From NCBI GenBank assembly GCA_021232515.1, contig JAJPOQ010000092.1, positions 1 to 50,600 of the forward strand: a stretch of DNA of 50,600 nucleotides, given 5' to 3'. The notes under the pieces were generated by a model that was not told where the DNA came from, did not search any database, and saw only the letters and a program-made list of their open reading frames with translations. Of this stretch, positions 34,187-44,294 are shown piece after piece (the first letter of the stretch is position 1; every line of letters starts with the position of its first letter). The DNA comes from Lentisphaeraceae bacterium. GTDB lineage: Bacteria; Verrucomicrobiota; Lentisphaeria; Lentisphaerales; Lentisphaeraceae. The position numbers were made by a program, and so were the translations under genes.

Positions 34187-37129
34187 ATGATGAAAAGTGT
34201 TGTTGTTAGTATGTTACTATTCTGCCTGTCTGCAATAGGGGTTGAGAAGGTCAACTTTAGTGAGCAGATTCGTCCCTTGTTTAACCGAAACTGTACAGGT
34301 TGTCATGGTGGTGTAAAAGAAGCTGGTGGTTTAAGTCTTCTTTACAAAGAAAGTGCCTATGGCAAAACGGATCATGGTATAGGTATAGTTCCGGGGAAAC
34401 CTGAAGAAAGTATGATCTATAAGGTCATCACAAATCCTCCAGAAGTGTTTGATAAGAAGAAAGGCAAGATGCATCGCCTTGAGCTTATGCCGATGGAAAA
34501 GGATCCACTGACTAAAGAAGATGTAGCTTTGATCAAGCGTTGGATCGAAGAAGGTGCACCTTGGGAAGAGCACTGGGCTTATACCGCACCAGTTAAGCAA
34601 AGCTTGCCAAAGTTAGATACGGATTGGACCAAGAACCGTATCGACTATTTTACTTATGCTAAGATGAAAGAGCATGAGCTTACTCCTGCAAGAAAGGCTT
34701 CAAAAGGTACACTTTTACGTCGACTTTCACTCGACTTAACAGGCTTGCCGCCAACTCTAGAAGAACTACAATCATTCGTAAATGACAAGTCTGTTGATGC
34801 ATATGAAAAGCAAGTTGATCGTCTGTTATCTAGCAAGCACTACGGCGAGAGATGGGCATCTATCTGGCTCGATTTAGCTCGTTACTCTGACACACAGGGG
34901 TATGAGAAAGACGGTGAGCGAGTTATTTATCGTTTTAGAGATGAAGTGATAAAGGCCTTTAACAAGGACACTCCATACGATCAATTTTTAATAGAGCAAT
35001 TGGCTGGAGATTTACTGCCAAAGGCTACCGAGCATCAGAAGGTTTTGACGGCATTTCATCGAAATACCATGACGAATACAGAAGGCGGTACTGACGATGA
35101 AGAGTTCAGAGTCGCGGCTGTGATGGACCGAGTGAATACAACTTGGGAAGTGTTTATGGGGACATCTTATGGCTGTGTTCAGTGTCACACGCATCCCTAC
35201 GATCCAATCAAGCATGATGAGTATTATAAATTTATGGCTTTTCTAAATAACACTGCGGATAGCGATAAGAGCGATGACGCACCATTCATCAAAACGCCTG
35301 ACATGTACCAAGTCGCTAAGATGAAAAAATGGCAAGATCGCCAAGCGGCATTAAAACCTCAAGTGGAGGCTGCTACTAAGGAAATAGAGAGCCAATTCAG
35401 CGATGAATTTACCAAGCTGAAAACTCAAGAAGTAAAAGTTCAGCTGACCGATCTTAAGTTCAACAATATGTCTTCAAACAAGGCTCATAAATTTACCCAA
35501 ACTGAAAATGGAGTTGTCAATGTTGCTAAAGGTGCTGACACGGCGATTTATACATTGACTGCGACAACGGATTTAGAGTCATTGGACTTTATTGAACTAG
35601 AAGCTTTACCTGTGAAACAGTTTAAGGGTAGTGGTCATGCAGGAAATTTTGTTTTAAGTGGCCTAAGTTTAAAAGTTGATGGCAAGGCAGTCGGTTTTGG
35701 TAAATCGGAAGCGACTTATGAGCAAAAAGGCTTTAGTACAAAAGATAGTTTGAACATCGGTAAGAAAGGTAGAGGCTGGGGTATCGGCGGTGGAACTGAA
35801 ACTTCTCAAACAGCTTGGTTTAGACTCAAAAATACAGTGAAGCTGAAAAAGGGTGCTGTGTTGTCGATCCAACTACACTTTAAGTCTCCTCATAAACTAC
35901 ATACACTTGCGTCGTTTAAGATGAAAGCAGGCAGTGGAGCTTTGGCTGAAAGCGACAAGATGGTAAATGAGTTCCGCGATAAAGCAGAAGCTGATATATC
36001 AGACAGCCAAAAGAAGCGTTTAGTTAGGTACTTCCTTAAAAAATCTAAACATGCGAAAGTCTACAATGAGTTTACGAAACTTTCTGAGACTATCACTAAC
36101 TTTAAGCCGGCAACTACACCAATCATGCAAGACTTACCTAAAGACAAGCAACGTGTAACTCGTGTGTTTAACCGAGGTAGTTGGGAAGACTTAGGCGAAG
36201 TGGTGACTCCGGGAACTCCAGAGATATTTAACGAATTTAAAGAAGAGTGGCCGCGCAACCGTTTAGGTATGGCGAAGTGGATGACTTCTACAGATAACCC
36301 GCTTGTTCCTCGCATAGCGGTTAACCGTTTTTGGGAACAATTGTTTGGAACTGGCATAGTCGACACACTTGAGGACTTTGGTTCGCAAGGCAGTACTCCG
36401 ACGCATCCGAAGTTGATCGACGACTTAGCTTACCGTTTTATGCATGACCATAATTGGAGTATGAAGAGTCTTCTTAAGGAGCTGGTGACTTCGGCGACTT
36501 ATAAGCAGTCGTCAAATGTGACAGATGAAAAGCTTAAGAAAGACCAGTTCAACTCATACTTAGCTCGTGGACCTCGTTTTCGTTTATCTTCAGAACAGAT
36601 TCGCGATCAAGCGTTAAGTGTCAGCGGTATACTTTCTAAAAAAATGTTTGGACCAAGTGTTATGCCATTTCAGCCAGAAGGCGTTTGGATGACCGTTTAT
36701 AATGGACGTAAGTGGACTTTAAGTAAAGACGAAGATAAGCACCGTCGTGGTGTCTACACTTTTTGGAAAAGAACCAGTCCTTACCCTTCAATGGAGGCTT
36801 TTGACACACCGAGTCGCGAGATATGCAAGACGAGAAGATTGAGAACCAATACTCCACTTCAGGCTCTCGTAACTTTAAATGACCCAGTTTATATGGAGTG
36901 TGCTAAAGAGCTTGGCATTCTTATTAAGAATTCATCGGGCAGCATGGAAGATAAGCTGAACTTTGCGATTCAAAAAACACTTTGTCGTTCTGCTAAAAAG
37001 GCAGAGCTACTAACACTTAAGAAACTTTATGACGAGACTCGTCAAGAGTTTGGAAAATCAGAGGCAGACGCTTGGACTTTAGTGGCAAATGTTCTGATGA
37101 ATTTAGACGAATTCCTGGTTAAGAAATAG
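34187..37129 (+). CDS. PSCyt1-PSCyt2-PSD1 protein (DUF1549/DUF1553)
   Basis: 980 aa, exported. Signal peptide MMKSVVVSMLLFCLSAIGV, then a planctomycete-type cytochrome (CTGCH, C36-C39-H40; LMPMEKDPLT), PSCyt2/DUF1549 (LRRLSLDLTGLPPT...RWASIWLDLARYSDTQGYEKDG, CVQCHTHPYDPI with a second CxxCH) and PSD1/DUF1553 (WPRNRLGMAKWMTSTDNPLVPRIAVNRFWEQLFGTGIV, TNTPLQALVTLNDPVY). A carbohydrate-binding-like insert lies around 440-610. Upstream TTG/GTG codons are open but the ATG gives a clean signal peptide. It forms a conserved pair with the following DUF1501 gene (15 nt gap) of unknown periplasmic function. Confidence 0.9.
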   Translation: MMKSVVVSMLLFCLSAIGVEKVNFSEQIRPLFNRNCTGCHGGVKEAGGLSLLYKESAYGKTDHGIGIVPGKPEESMIYKVITNPPEVFDKKKGKMHRLELMPMEKDPLTKEDVALIKRWIEEGAPWEEHWAYTAPVKQSLPKLDTDWTKNRIDYFTYAKMKEHELTPARKASKGTLLRRLSLDLTGLPPTLEELQSFVNDKSVDAYEKQVDRLLSSKHYGERWASIWLDLARYSDTQGYEKDGERVIYRFRDEVIKAFNKDTPYDQFLIEQLAGDLLPKATEHQKVLTAFHRNTMTNTEGGTDDEEFRVAAVMDRVNTTWEVFMGTSYGCVQCHTHPYDPIKHDEYYKFMAFLNNTADSDKSDDAPFIKTPDMYQVAKMKKWQDRQAALKPQVEAATKEIESQFSDEFTKLKTQEVKVQLTDLKFNNMSSNKAHKFTQTENGVVNVAKGADTAIYTLTATTDLESLDFIELEALPVKQFKGSGHAGNFVLSGLSLKVDGKAVGFGKSEATYEQKGFSTKDSLNIGKKGRGWGIGGGTETSQTAWFRLKNTVKLKKGAVLSIQLHFKSPHKLHTLASFKMKAGSGALAESDKMVNEFRDKAEADISDSQKKRLVRYFLKKSKHAKVYNEFTKLSETITNFKPATTPIMQDLPKDKQRVTRVFNRGSWEDLGEVVTPGTPEIFNEFKEEWPRNRLGMAKWMTSTDNPLVPRIAVNRFWEQLFGTGIVDTLEDFGSQGSTPTHPKLIDDLAYRFMHDHNWSMKSLLKELVTSATYKQSSNVTDEKLKKDQFNSYLARGPRFRLSSEQIRDQALSVSGILSKKMFGPSVMPFQPEGVWMTVYNGRKWTLSKDEDKHRRGVYTFWKRTSPYPSMEAFDTPSREICKTRRLRTNTPLQALVTLNDPVYMECAKELGILIKNSSGSMEDKLNFAIQKTLCRSAKKAELLTLKKLYDETRQEFGKSEADAWTLVANVLMNLDEFLVKK

Positions 37130-37144
37130 GTTTGGAGAAATAAG

Positions 37145-38593
37145 ATGAGTTTATTTAAAAATATTTTTCAGGAAGCAGACGAAAAAGTCGTTCAGGATAT
37201 AAGTCGCCGTAGTTTTCTAAAACACAGTTCTTGTGGCATGCTGGGCTCCATGGCTCTAAACAGCCTCATGGCTGAAGAAAAGACGAATAATATACCGCAC
37301 CATCATGGGACAGCTAAGAAGGTTATCTTCTTGCATATGGCGGGAGCTCCTTCCCAACTTGAGCTTTTTGACTATAAGCCACTGCTTGAAAAGATGGATG
37401 GCAAACCTTGTCCGGAGTCTTACTTAGAAGGTAAAAAACTAGCTTTTGCAAAAGGTATTCCAGACATGTTGGGACCTCAACACAAGTTTGGTCAGTATGG
37501 TGAGTCGGGAACCTATATATCTGATAAGTTGCCTCACTTTCAAAGTATCGTTGATGAAGTGACTTTGATCAAGTCTATGTACACTGACCAGTTTAACCAT
37601 GCACCAGCACAGTTGTTGATGCACACAGGCTTCCCAAGACTTGGTAGACCATCTATGGGATCTTGGATGACATACGGCCTAGGTTCAGAGAATAATAACC
37701 TACCATCCTACATATCGCTAATCTCAGGCGGCAAAGTCCCTTCTGCGGGTAAGTCTGTTTGGGGTTCGGGTTTCCTACCTTCTTTCTATCAAGGCGTTCA
37801 GTGTCGCTCACAAGGCGAGCCTGTTATGTACTCTGCCAATCCTAAAGGTGTAAGTCGCGATTTACGTCGCCGAACTTTGGATGCTATAAATGACATGAAC
37901 CGCATTCAACATGCAGAAGCAAAAGACCCTGAGACATTAGCTCGTATTTCTCAATACGAGATGGCTTTCCGCATGCAGATGTCAGTTCCTGAGGCGATGG
38001 ACATATCTAAAGAACCTGAGTATATCCGTGACATGTACGGAGCTGAACCAGGTAAAGCTTCATTTGCAAACAACTGCCTTCTTGCTCGTCGTTTGATTGA
38101 AAGAGATGTTCGCTTTGTGCAGCTCTATGACTGGGGCTGGGACAACCATGGAACAAATCCGAACGATGACCTGCATAACCAGCTAACTAAGAAAACTCGT
38201 GAAGTTGACCGTCCGATGACGGCACTTATAAAAGATTTGAAATCTCGTGGTATGCTCGATGACACCCTAGTTGTTTGGGGCGGAGAATTTGGTCGAACGC
38301 CATTCCGTGAAAACCGCGGTGGTAAGTACGGCAAATATGTCGGACGTGACCATAGCCCAGGTGCATTCACGATGTGGATGGCTGGCGGTGGCGCTAAAAA
38401 AGGTTTCTCATATGGTGAGACAGATGAAGTGGGTTATAATGTTGCACAAAACCCAGTTTTTATACATGATCTACAAGCGACAATGATGCATATGATGGGC
38501 TTCAATCACGAAAAGTTGACCTATTACTTCCAAGGAAGAGACTATCGCTTAACAGATGTTGGCGGTCATGTGAAAAAAGACCTTCTCATCTAA
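37145..38593 (+). CDS. DUF1501 protein, probable Tat substrate
   Basis: 482 aa. A twin-arginine-like export signal DISRRSFLKHSSCGMLGSM begins the protein. It then follows the DUF1501 pattern: KKVIFLHMAGAPSQLELFDYKP, FNHAPAQLLMHTGFPRLGRPSMGSW, RFVQLYDWGWDNHG and VVWGGEFGRTPFRE, which resembles the alkaline-phosphatase/sulfatase fold. Constant partner of PSCyt/PSD1 proteins in Planctomycetes, Verrucomicrobia and Lentisphaerae. Substrate unknown. Confidence 0.92.
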   Translation: MSLFKNIFQEADEKVVQDISRRSFLKHSSCGMLGSMALNSLMAEEKTNNIPHHHGTAKKVIFLHMAGAPSQLELFDYKPLLEKMDGKPCPESYLEGKKLAFAKGIPDMLGPQHKFGQYGESGTYISDKLPHFQSIVDEVTLIKSMYTDQFNHAPAQLLMHTGFPRLGRPSMGSWMTYGLGSENNNLPSYISLISGGKVPSAGKSVWGSGFLPSFYQGVQCRSQGEPVMYSANPKGVSRDLRRRTLDAINDMNRIQHAEAKDPETLARISQYEMAFRMQMSVPEAMDISKEPEYIRDMYGAEPGKASFANNCLLARRLIERDVRFVQLYDWGWDNHGTNPNDDLHNQLTKKTREVDRPMTALIKDLKSRGMLDDTLVVWGGEFGRTPFRENRGGKYGKYVGRDHSPGAFTMWMAGGGAKKGFSYGETDEVGYNVAQNPVFIHDLQATMMHMMGFNHEKLTYYFQGRDYRLTDVGGHVKKDLLI

Positions 38594-38735
38594 TTCTTAT
38601 TTGGGCTTGTAAAGTACCCGAATTTAGATTTTATTTTTGGTAAATAATTGGTTTGCTATTTTTGTCTGTGAGAAATTCAAAAAATGCAAAAATAACTCGT
38701 GTTGAGTTATGTAACAAAATTTTAAAGGAGTCTTT

Positions 38736-39677
38736 ATGACATCTAAATGGATCAAAGGAATGGCAGCAGGTTCTCTACTTCTAAGTAGCGCACTTCACGG
38801 AGCTGTTGATTTTACTAAAGATCTACTACCGATTCTCGAAGAGCGTTGCCTAAAGTGTCACGGTCACGTTAAGGAAAGTGGTAAAGTTGTAACTAAAGGT
38901 GATCTAGACATCACTAAACCTGAGTCAGTTAAAGAGTTTTTGAAAGCTGGCCACCCAGAAGACAGTACATTTTATACGCTAGTTATCTCTGATGATGAAG
39001 ATGACTACATGCCGCCCAAAGGCGATCGTCTGACAGATGCTCAGAAGAAAGTTATTTCCGATTGGATCAAGCAAGGCGCTTCTTTTGAAGGTTACTCAAA
39101 GAAAGCCAAAGGCGAAACTCTTCTTGAGAAGCTTGCGAAAGGAACTTCAGCACCAAGCAAAGCTGCAATAGCTCACTTTGAGCAAATGGGAGCTTTAGTT
39201 CTTCCTCTTGCCCAAAATTCACCTTTACTGCAGCTTAACTTTAAACCAGTTGGCAGCAAGTCAAATCCAGATATGACTAAGCGTATCGTTGAGCTAAAAG
39301 GCAACATCGTTTGGTTGAATCTTTCAAAGGCGAATATAAACGATGCTTCTTTAGTTCCTGTGACTGAGTTAAAGAAACTGACTCGTCTTCACTTGGATAA
39401 CACTGGAATTACAGATGCAGGTTTACAGTCTGTTGCTTCATTGACAAACCTTGAGTATTTGAATCTATATAATACGGCCGTTACAGACGCTGGTATAGCT
39501 AAGCTTGCTTCTTTGAAAAGTCTGAAAAAGCTTTTCTTATGGCAGTCGAAAGTTACAGAAGCTGGAGTTAAGTCTTTACAAGCGAAGTTGCCAAACACTT
39601 ACATTCACTTCATGACGCCAAAGATGAAGGCGCCAGTGAAGAAAGAAGAAAAGAAGAAAGCTCCTAAAAAGAAGTAA
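38736..39677 (+). CDS. PSCyt1 cytochrome with leucine-rich repeats
   Basis: 313 aa, exported (signal peptide ending SALHGA). A single heme site CLKCH (C38-C41-H42) with the distal MPP (YMPPKGDRLTDAQ) forms the PSCyt1 domain. A linker leads to leucine-rich repeats at about 190-295 (LTRLHLDNTGITDAGLQSVA, LEYLNLYNTAVTDAGIAKLA, LKKLFLWQSKVTEAGVKSL). The tail is lysine-rich. A strong AAAGGAG ribosome binding site precedes the ATG. It may anchor the neighbouring PSCyt/DUF1501 proteins or bind an extracellular ligand. Confidence 0.88.
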   Translation: MTSKWIKGMAAGSLLLSSALHGAVDFTKDLLPILEERCLKCHGHVKESGKVVTKGDLDITKPESVKEFLKAGHPEDSTFYTLVISDDEDDYMPPKGDRLTDAQKKVISDWIKQGASFEGYSKKAKGETLLEKLAKGTSAPSKAAIAHFEQMGALVLPLAQNSPLLQLNFKPVGSKSNPDMTKRIVELKGNIVWLNLSKANINDASLVPVTELKKLTRLHLDNTGITDAGLQSVASLTNLEYLNLYNTAVTDAGIAKLASLKSLKKLFLWQSKVTEAGVKSLQAKLPNTYIHFMTPKMKAPVKKEEKKKAPKKK

Positions 39678-39698
39678 TCTTTTTTAGAAAATCTTAAG

Positions 39699-39732
39699 CC
39701 TCTGATTTATGTAATAAGTCAGAGGTTTTTTT
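39699..39732 (+). terminator. Terminator of the PSCyt-LRR gene
   Basis: 12-bp stem: CCTCTGATTTAT (39699-39710), GTA loop, ATAAGTCAGAGG (39714-39725), with one T-G pair, then seven Ts. Confidence 0.9.
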
Positions 39733-39764
39733 GTGGCTGTGTTAAATAAACTGGGGTAGTAGAA

Positions 39765-40397
39765 CTAGTCGTTGCTGACTTTGTAAGAAAGCTGCATGAA
39801 CGAACAAATAACTTGTTGGTACTGTATGCTGACGTGTTTTGGAGCTTTTAAACGTATTCTAGAGTAGTTTAGGATGCCTCTGACGCCATTTTCTACTAAT
39901 GTATCACAAACACTTTGAGCAACGTTTGTAGGTACACATATGGCCCCGATAACGATGTTCTTGTCTTTTATAGTCTTAGAAAGTTCGGTGAAGTCCTGAA
40001 CTTGAAGGTCATTGATGTTTTTACCGATGATGTTTGGGCTCGTATCAAATGCAGCTGCTAGACTCATACCATAATCAGAAAATGGAACGTGTGTAGCAAG
40101 GGCTTTACCTAAGTTACCGATACCAACGATACAAACTTTGCGGATGTCGCTTAAACCAAGTGTACGGCGGATCTCTTCGGCAAGTTCCCATGTAGAGTAA
40201 CCCTGACCAAGTCGACCAGAATTCTCTAGACGGAAGATGTCTTGGCGAACCTGACTAGCGTTGTTGCCATAAGCGTCAGCTAGTTCACGACTAGAGATGA
40301 TCTCCTTATTCTCTTTCGAAAACTGTTCGAGAATGAGGAGATACTCAGATAGCCTGAGGACTGTCGGAGGTGATAGGTCTGGACCGTCCTTGGGCAT
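39765..40397 (-). CDS. rex: Redox-sensing transcriptional repressor Rex
   Basis: 210 aa. N-terminal winged helix (PTVLRLSEYLLILEQF...SSRELADAYGNNASQVRQDIFRL) and a C-terminal Rossmann domain with VGIGNLGKALA for NADH. It represses fermentative/respiratory genes when NADH is low. It is 5 nt downstream of the PpiD-like gene on the same strand, so the two may be co-transcribed. No Rex operator (TTGTGAA-type palindrome) was noticed in this window. Confidence 0.94.
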   Translation of the reverse strand: MPKDGPDLSPPTVLRLSEYLLILEQFSKENKEIISSRELADAYGNNASQVRQDIFRLENSGRLGQGYSTWELAEEIRRTLGLSDIRKVCIVGIGNLGKALATHVPFSDYGMSLAAAFDTSPNIIGKNINDLQVQDFTELSKTIKDKNIVIGAICVPTNVAQSVCDTLVENGVRGILNYSRIRLKAPKHVSIQYQQVICSFMQLSYKVSND

Positions 40398-40402
40398 TTT
40401 TC

Positions 40403-43000
40403 TTAAGATTCCTTAGCAGTACTTGTGACGGCTTTTACGTCGTAAGTTTTAAGAGCTTCAGTCCAGAATTCAGTAAGAGCTTCGTTTTGTTTTTCTGTGC
40501 GAACAGTTTTTTCAACTTCAGCTTTAACTTTATTGATGTCCTCTTCAGAAACTTCTTTCACGTCGGCTACATAGACGATTGTTGTAACGCTGCCACTTGG
40601 GTCTGTGTTAGTGCCAAACTCTTTAGCTTTAGGATCTTCTTCAAGAACCTTAAGGATAGTTGGATCAGCTTCTTTGAACTTAACATCTTTAGCTTCTTTG
40701 AAACCGTACTTGCTCATAGCAGCTTTGAAGTCTTCTTCTTTTTTAACTGACTCTTCAAGCTCTTTCTTTATTTCGATCACTTTTTCAGAAGCGATTTTTT
40801 GAGCATCACTGTTATTGAGTCTTTCGAAGATAGTGTCTTCAGCTTTCTCGAGAGGCTCATATGCTGCCGGCTTATCTTCTACTAAGTAACCGATAACCTT
40901 AGAAAGGTTTGGCATAGATCTTACACGAGTGAAAAGTCTGTCATTTGAAAGAGACGTTAGATCTAGAACTAAAGTTGGGGTGATTCCGTTTCTTTTAGCG
41001 ATAGAATCAACCATTTGCTGAGCGAACTGATTGTTCAGAGTTTCAGCTGCAGGTAGGTCCTCAACCTTTCTTGTAGTAATGTTGTACTTCTCAGAGAATT
41101 CAGAGATAGCTGCCGCAACTTTTTCTTTCGTTGGTTCTTTAAGAGTAGATAGCTTTCTGTGAAGTTCATCAGCTTTCTTAGTCGTTATATCTTTAAGAAG
41201 TTGAGTTCTAAGTGAACCAGTGATTCTTTGTTGAACTTCTTCGTAAGGAGTGAAAGCTCTGTTACCAGCAACAAATACTGTCGCAACAAACTTGTCTCTC
41301 TCGAAAGCTTTAGTGAATTGACCATCTTTAGTTTTGAAGGCTTCAGTCACTATCTCTTTATCAGTACCAGTGCGAAGATCATTTTCTTTAACCCATGAAA
41401 GGTTAGTTAGTTTGATTTTGCTGTCTTTACCAAGATCTAGTTTAAGAAGTTCAACTTCAGACTTACCAGCATTAGTTTTTGTGAAGTCTTCTATTGCTTT
41501 AACAGCCGCTTTTTTGTCTTCGTCTTTAGCATCAGCTTTTAGTTCGTATGCGAACTGAAGAAGTTTTCTTTGCGGTGTTTGGTAGCTTGCGTCAGATTCG
41601 TAAACTTTCTTGGCTTCTTCAGCGCTTACTGTTACTTCAGACTGGAAAAGACCGCCATAGATAGTGATGTAACCAGCAGTTACTCTGTGCTGTAGTTTAA
41701 AGTCTTCGATATTGTTGTTGTAGTAAGTGCTAGCTTTATCTTTGTAGACAGCTGCTAAAAGATCTGAACGAACTTTTTCGATTGGTTGGTAGTAACCCTT
41801 GCTGTTAAATACGAATAGGTAGATTTTGCTTTGATCGTCGAGAAGCTTGATTGGATTGTCACTAGAAAGAGAAAGTATAGCTTCAGTCACTTTAGCGTTG
41901 ATTGGGTGATCGCCAGTTTCAACGTTCTTATTGTTGTGGTAGCTAGACTCTTGGATGTTTAGCTTACTTGCTGTAGCTAGGCTAGTGAAGATTTTTAAGA
42001 TGTCTTCAGTTTTAGACTCTTTCTTAACTTTCGCTTTAAGGTTAGACTCGATAAGAGTCGCCATCTGCTTAGCTTTTTCTTTCGCTTTGTTTTGAGCGAT
42101 ACGGTCTTTTAAACGCTCTTTGATTTGAGCTGCATTTTTCTCAGCTTGGTCATTTGTTTTCTTTTCATCTGCAAAAGCCTTTTCGACTTCTTTAGTAAGA
42201 TCAGTTTTAAGGATGTCCGCTTTATACTGCTGAGGGTCAAATACTATAAGAGATGCTTTGACAGCTTCTTTATCGAAGAACTTGTCTTTGTTCTTTTCGT
42301 AGTATTCGTTAAGAGGTTCGTTTTTGTAGGTGTCAGCATTTATTTCAGCTGTTCTTACGTTGAATACTTTTTCGTCTTTCTTGATTCTTGCGAGAACGTC
42401 TTCTTCTTTAACTTCAACTTTTTCTTTTAATTGAGTTTCGAATCTGTCAGTAAGGATAACTCTGTCCATCGCTTCATCAAATAAGCCACCACCAATACCG
42501 AAGTTAACTCTTAGTAGTTCAATTGTTTGTTTCGCATCAAGTTGAAATTGGTTACGAGTCATCATTTTAGCGATCTGAAGAGTTGTTGCGAATTTACCTT
42601 CAACAAGTTCTTTTATGTCTTTACGCTTTACTGCAGCTTCTAGTTTGCCAGAATCAATTTGTTTTTTGACTTCTTTCCATCTAGCCATGTAGTCTAGAAC
42701 AGCCGGTCTGAGACCTTCATTATAGAGAACTTCAGGACCTTGTCTAAGGAGACCAATAAAGTTGTAGTTAGTCATGCTCTGAGTACTGATGAAAAGCTTA
42801 ACTTCTTTCTCGTACTCTTCCCAGCTTATGTCTTTGCCGGAGATAGTCCCAACTGTCTTAGGGGTTGTGTCTTGGTAGCCTGGACCAAAGATGTCAGCGT
42901 CCGGTACCATAAATACAAATGGAACGACGATCATTAAGCCAAGAACAATTTGGAATCCTTTAGCGTGTTTAGATAACTCACTATTTATCTTTGAAAACAT
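40403..43000 (-). CDS. PpiD/SurA-like periplasmic folding factor
   Basis: 865 aa. Short cytoplasmic start, one TM helix (FQIVLGLMIVVPFVFMV), then a long, lysine- and glutamate-rich periplasmic part. The first 220 residues resemble the SurA N-terminal/PpiD chaperone module (TVGTISGKDISWEEYEKEV, FDEAMDRVILTDRFETQLKEKVEVKEEDV). A parvulin active site is not clearly recognisable, so it may be a chaperone without isomerase activity. AGGA precedes the ATG at a good distance. It precedes rex. Confidence 0.75.
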   Translation of the reverse strand: MFSKINSELSKHAKGFQIVLGLMIVVPFVFMVPDADIFGPGYQDTTPKTVGTISGKDISWEEYEKEVKLFISTQSMTNYNFIGLLRQGPEVLYNEGLRPAVLDYMARWKEVKKQIDSGKLEAAVKRKDIKELVEGKFATTLQIAKMMTRNQFQLDAKQTIELLRVNFGIGGGLFDEAMDRVILTDRFETQLKEKVEVKEEDVLARIKKDEKVFNVRTAEINADTYKNEPLNEYYEKNKDKFFDKEAVKASLIVFDPQQYKADILKTDLTKEVEKAFADEKKTNDQAEKNAAQIKERLKDRIAQNKAKEKAKQMATLIESNLKAKVKKESKTEDILKIFTSLATASKLNIQESSYHNNKNVETGDHPINAKVTEAILSLSSDNPIKLLDDQSKIYLFVFNSKGYYQPIEKVRSDLLAAVYKDKASTYYNNNIEDFKLQHRVTAGYITIYGGLFQSEVTVSAEEAKKVYESDASYQTPQRKLLQFAYELKADAKDEDKKAAVKAIEDFTKTNAGKSEVELLKLDLGKDSKIKLTNLSWVKENDLRTGTDKEIVTEAFKTKDGQFTKAFERDKFVATVFVAGNRAFTPYEEVQQRITGSLRTQLLKDITTKKADELHRKLSTLKEPTKEKVAAAISEFSEKYNITTRKVEDLPAAETLNNQFAQQMVDSIAKRNGITPTLVLDLTSLSNDRLFTRVRSMPNLSKVIGYLVEDKPAAYEPLEKAEDTIFERLNNSDAQKIASEKVIEIKKELEESVKKEEDFKAAMSKYGFKEAKDVKFKEADPTILKVLEEDPKAKEFGTNTDPSGSVTTIVYVADVKEVSEEDINKVKAEVEKTVRTEKQNEALTEFWTEALKTYDVKAVTSTAKES

Positions 43001-43159
43001 AAAACATCCTAATTTTAAAAAATCATAAAAAAGTCTACAAATACTGCATGGCGGGGGCTCGCCCCTTACTTTCCTGTAAGAACCAAGTGCAGTTACAATG
43101 AAAAAATCGCCCTAAAATAATGTGATTAGGTGGAGATTCAAGCCGCAAATTTGCCTATG

Positions 43160-43840
43160 TCAGCGAAGTTCTTCTGCTGCTTTGCTCATACCTTCTGGGT
43201 GCTTGAAGAATGCAGTGCCTGCGACAAGCACATTTGCACCTGCTTCAAGGGTCAGTTTTGAGGTGTCTTTATTGATGCCGCCATCGACTTCGATATGCAG
43301 GCCAGGATTCGACTCATTTGCCCATGAACGAATCTGCTTTATTTTCTCAAGCATGTCAGTCATGAACTTCTGTCCACCAAAACCAGGTTCAACAGTCATC
43401 ACTAAAACCATGTCTATGTCAGCTATATAAGGTTTGAGTTCTTCAGCAGATGTCCCTGGCTTGAGAGTTAAACCAACGGTTAAGCCAAGTTCTTTTATAG
43501 CGTCGATAGTTTCTTTAACTGGCGAGTGACTCTCGACATGAAAAGTTATATGGTCAGCGCCAGCTTTAGCAAAGTCTTCTAGGTAGTCCATAGGGTTGGT
43601 GATCATAAGATGGACGTCGAAGATAAGGTCAGACTTGTCTCTGAGAGACTTAACAACTGGTATTCCTATAGAGATGTTCGGCACAAAGTGACCGTCCATA
43701 ACGTCGATGTGTAGGAGCTCGACACCGGCTTCTGCAGCCATATTTACTTCTTTGCCCAGTTCAGTAAAATCCGCCGCTAATATGGACGGCGATAAGATCG
43801 TTTGATCGCTTGGTAGTTGATTCAGTTGTACTTTTGACAT
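43160..43840 (-). CDS. rpe: Ribulose-phosphate 3-epimerase
   Basis: 226 aa from the ATG at 43840, which has a GGGAA ribosome binding site; an ATG at 43870 is open but adds ten non-family residues. Motifs: LSPSILAADF, HIDVMDGHFVPN (catalytic Asp, metal His), VMTVEPGFGGQKF and EVDGGIN. Pentose phosphate pathway. The 159-nt gap below (43001-43159) holds only two small hairpins (GGGGCTCGCCCC and CTTAC/GTAAG). Confidence 0.96.
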   Translation of the reverse strand: MSKVQLNQLPSDQTILSPSILAADFTELGKEVNMAAEAGVELLHIDVMDGHFVPNISIGIPVVKSLRDKSDLIFDVHLMITNPMDYLEDFAKAGADHITFHVESHSPVKETIDAIKELGLTVGLTLKPGTSAEELKPYIADIDMVLVMTVEPGFGGQKFMTDMLEKIKQIRSWANESNPGLHIEVDGGINKDTSKLTLEAGANVLVAGTAFFKHPEGMSKAAEELR

Positions 43841-44054
43841 GATATTCCCGTGTTCTGTATGGCAGTACATTAGCTTTTTATTTGTTCAGAGCAAATAAAA
43901 AACTAGGAAATGATTTTTTGAAGAATAATCTGGAATATTCGCAGCAGATTTCAGTGCTCAGCAAGCATTGGTTAAAATCTTTTGAAAAATACCATAAAAA
44001 CATATTCGTCTTCGCTTGATTTTTTAAATAGCTTCACTAATGTTGGGCACCGAT

Positions 44055-44128
<74 letters not shown>

Positions 44129-44138
44129 CTTAATAATC

Positions 44139-44168
44139 AAGCACTTACAGAAATGTAGGTGCTTTTTT
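44139..44168 (+). terminator. Terminator after tRNA-Arg
   Basis: AAGCACTTAC (44139-44148), loop AGAAAT, GTAGGTGCTT (44155-44164) with one T-G pair, followed by a T6 tract. Confidence 0.9.
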
Positions 44169-44294
44169 ATTGTCTTCATTTCATTTCTATTCAAGCACGA
44201 TCGAGCTCAGTCACTACCTGAATTTATAAACAAATCTATAAACATAACTTAAGTATGGCACTCAAATAGTATTCCGCTACTACCTCGCGTATGC

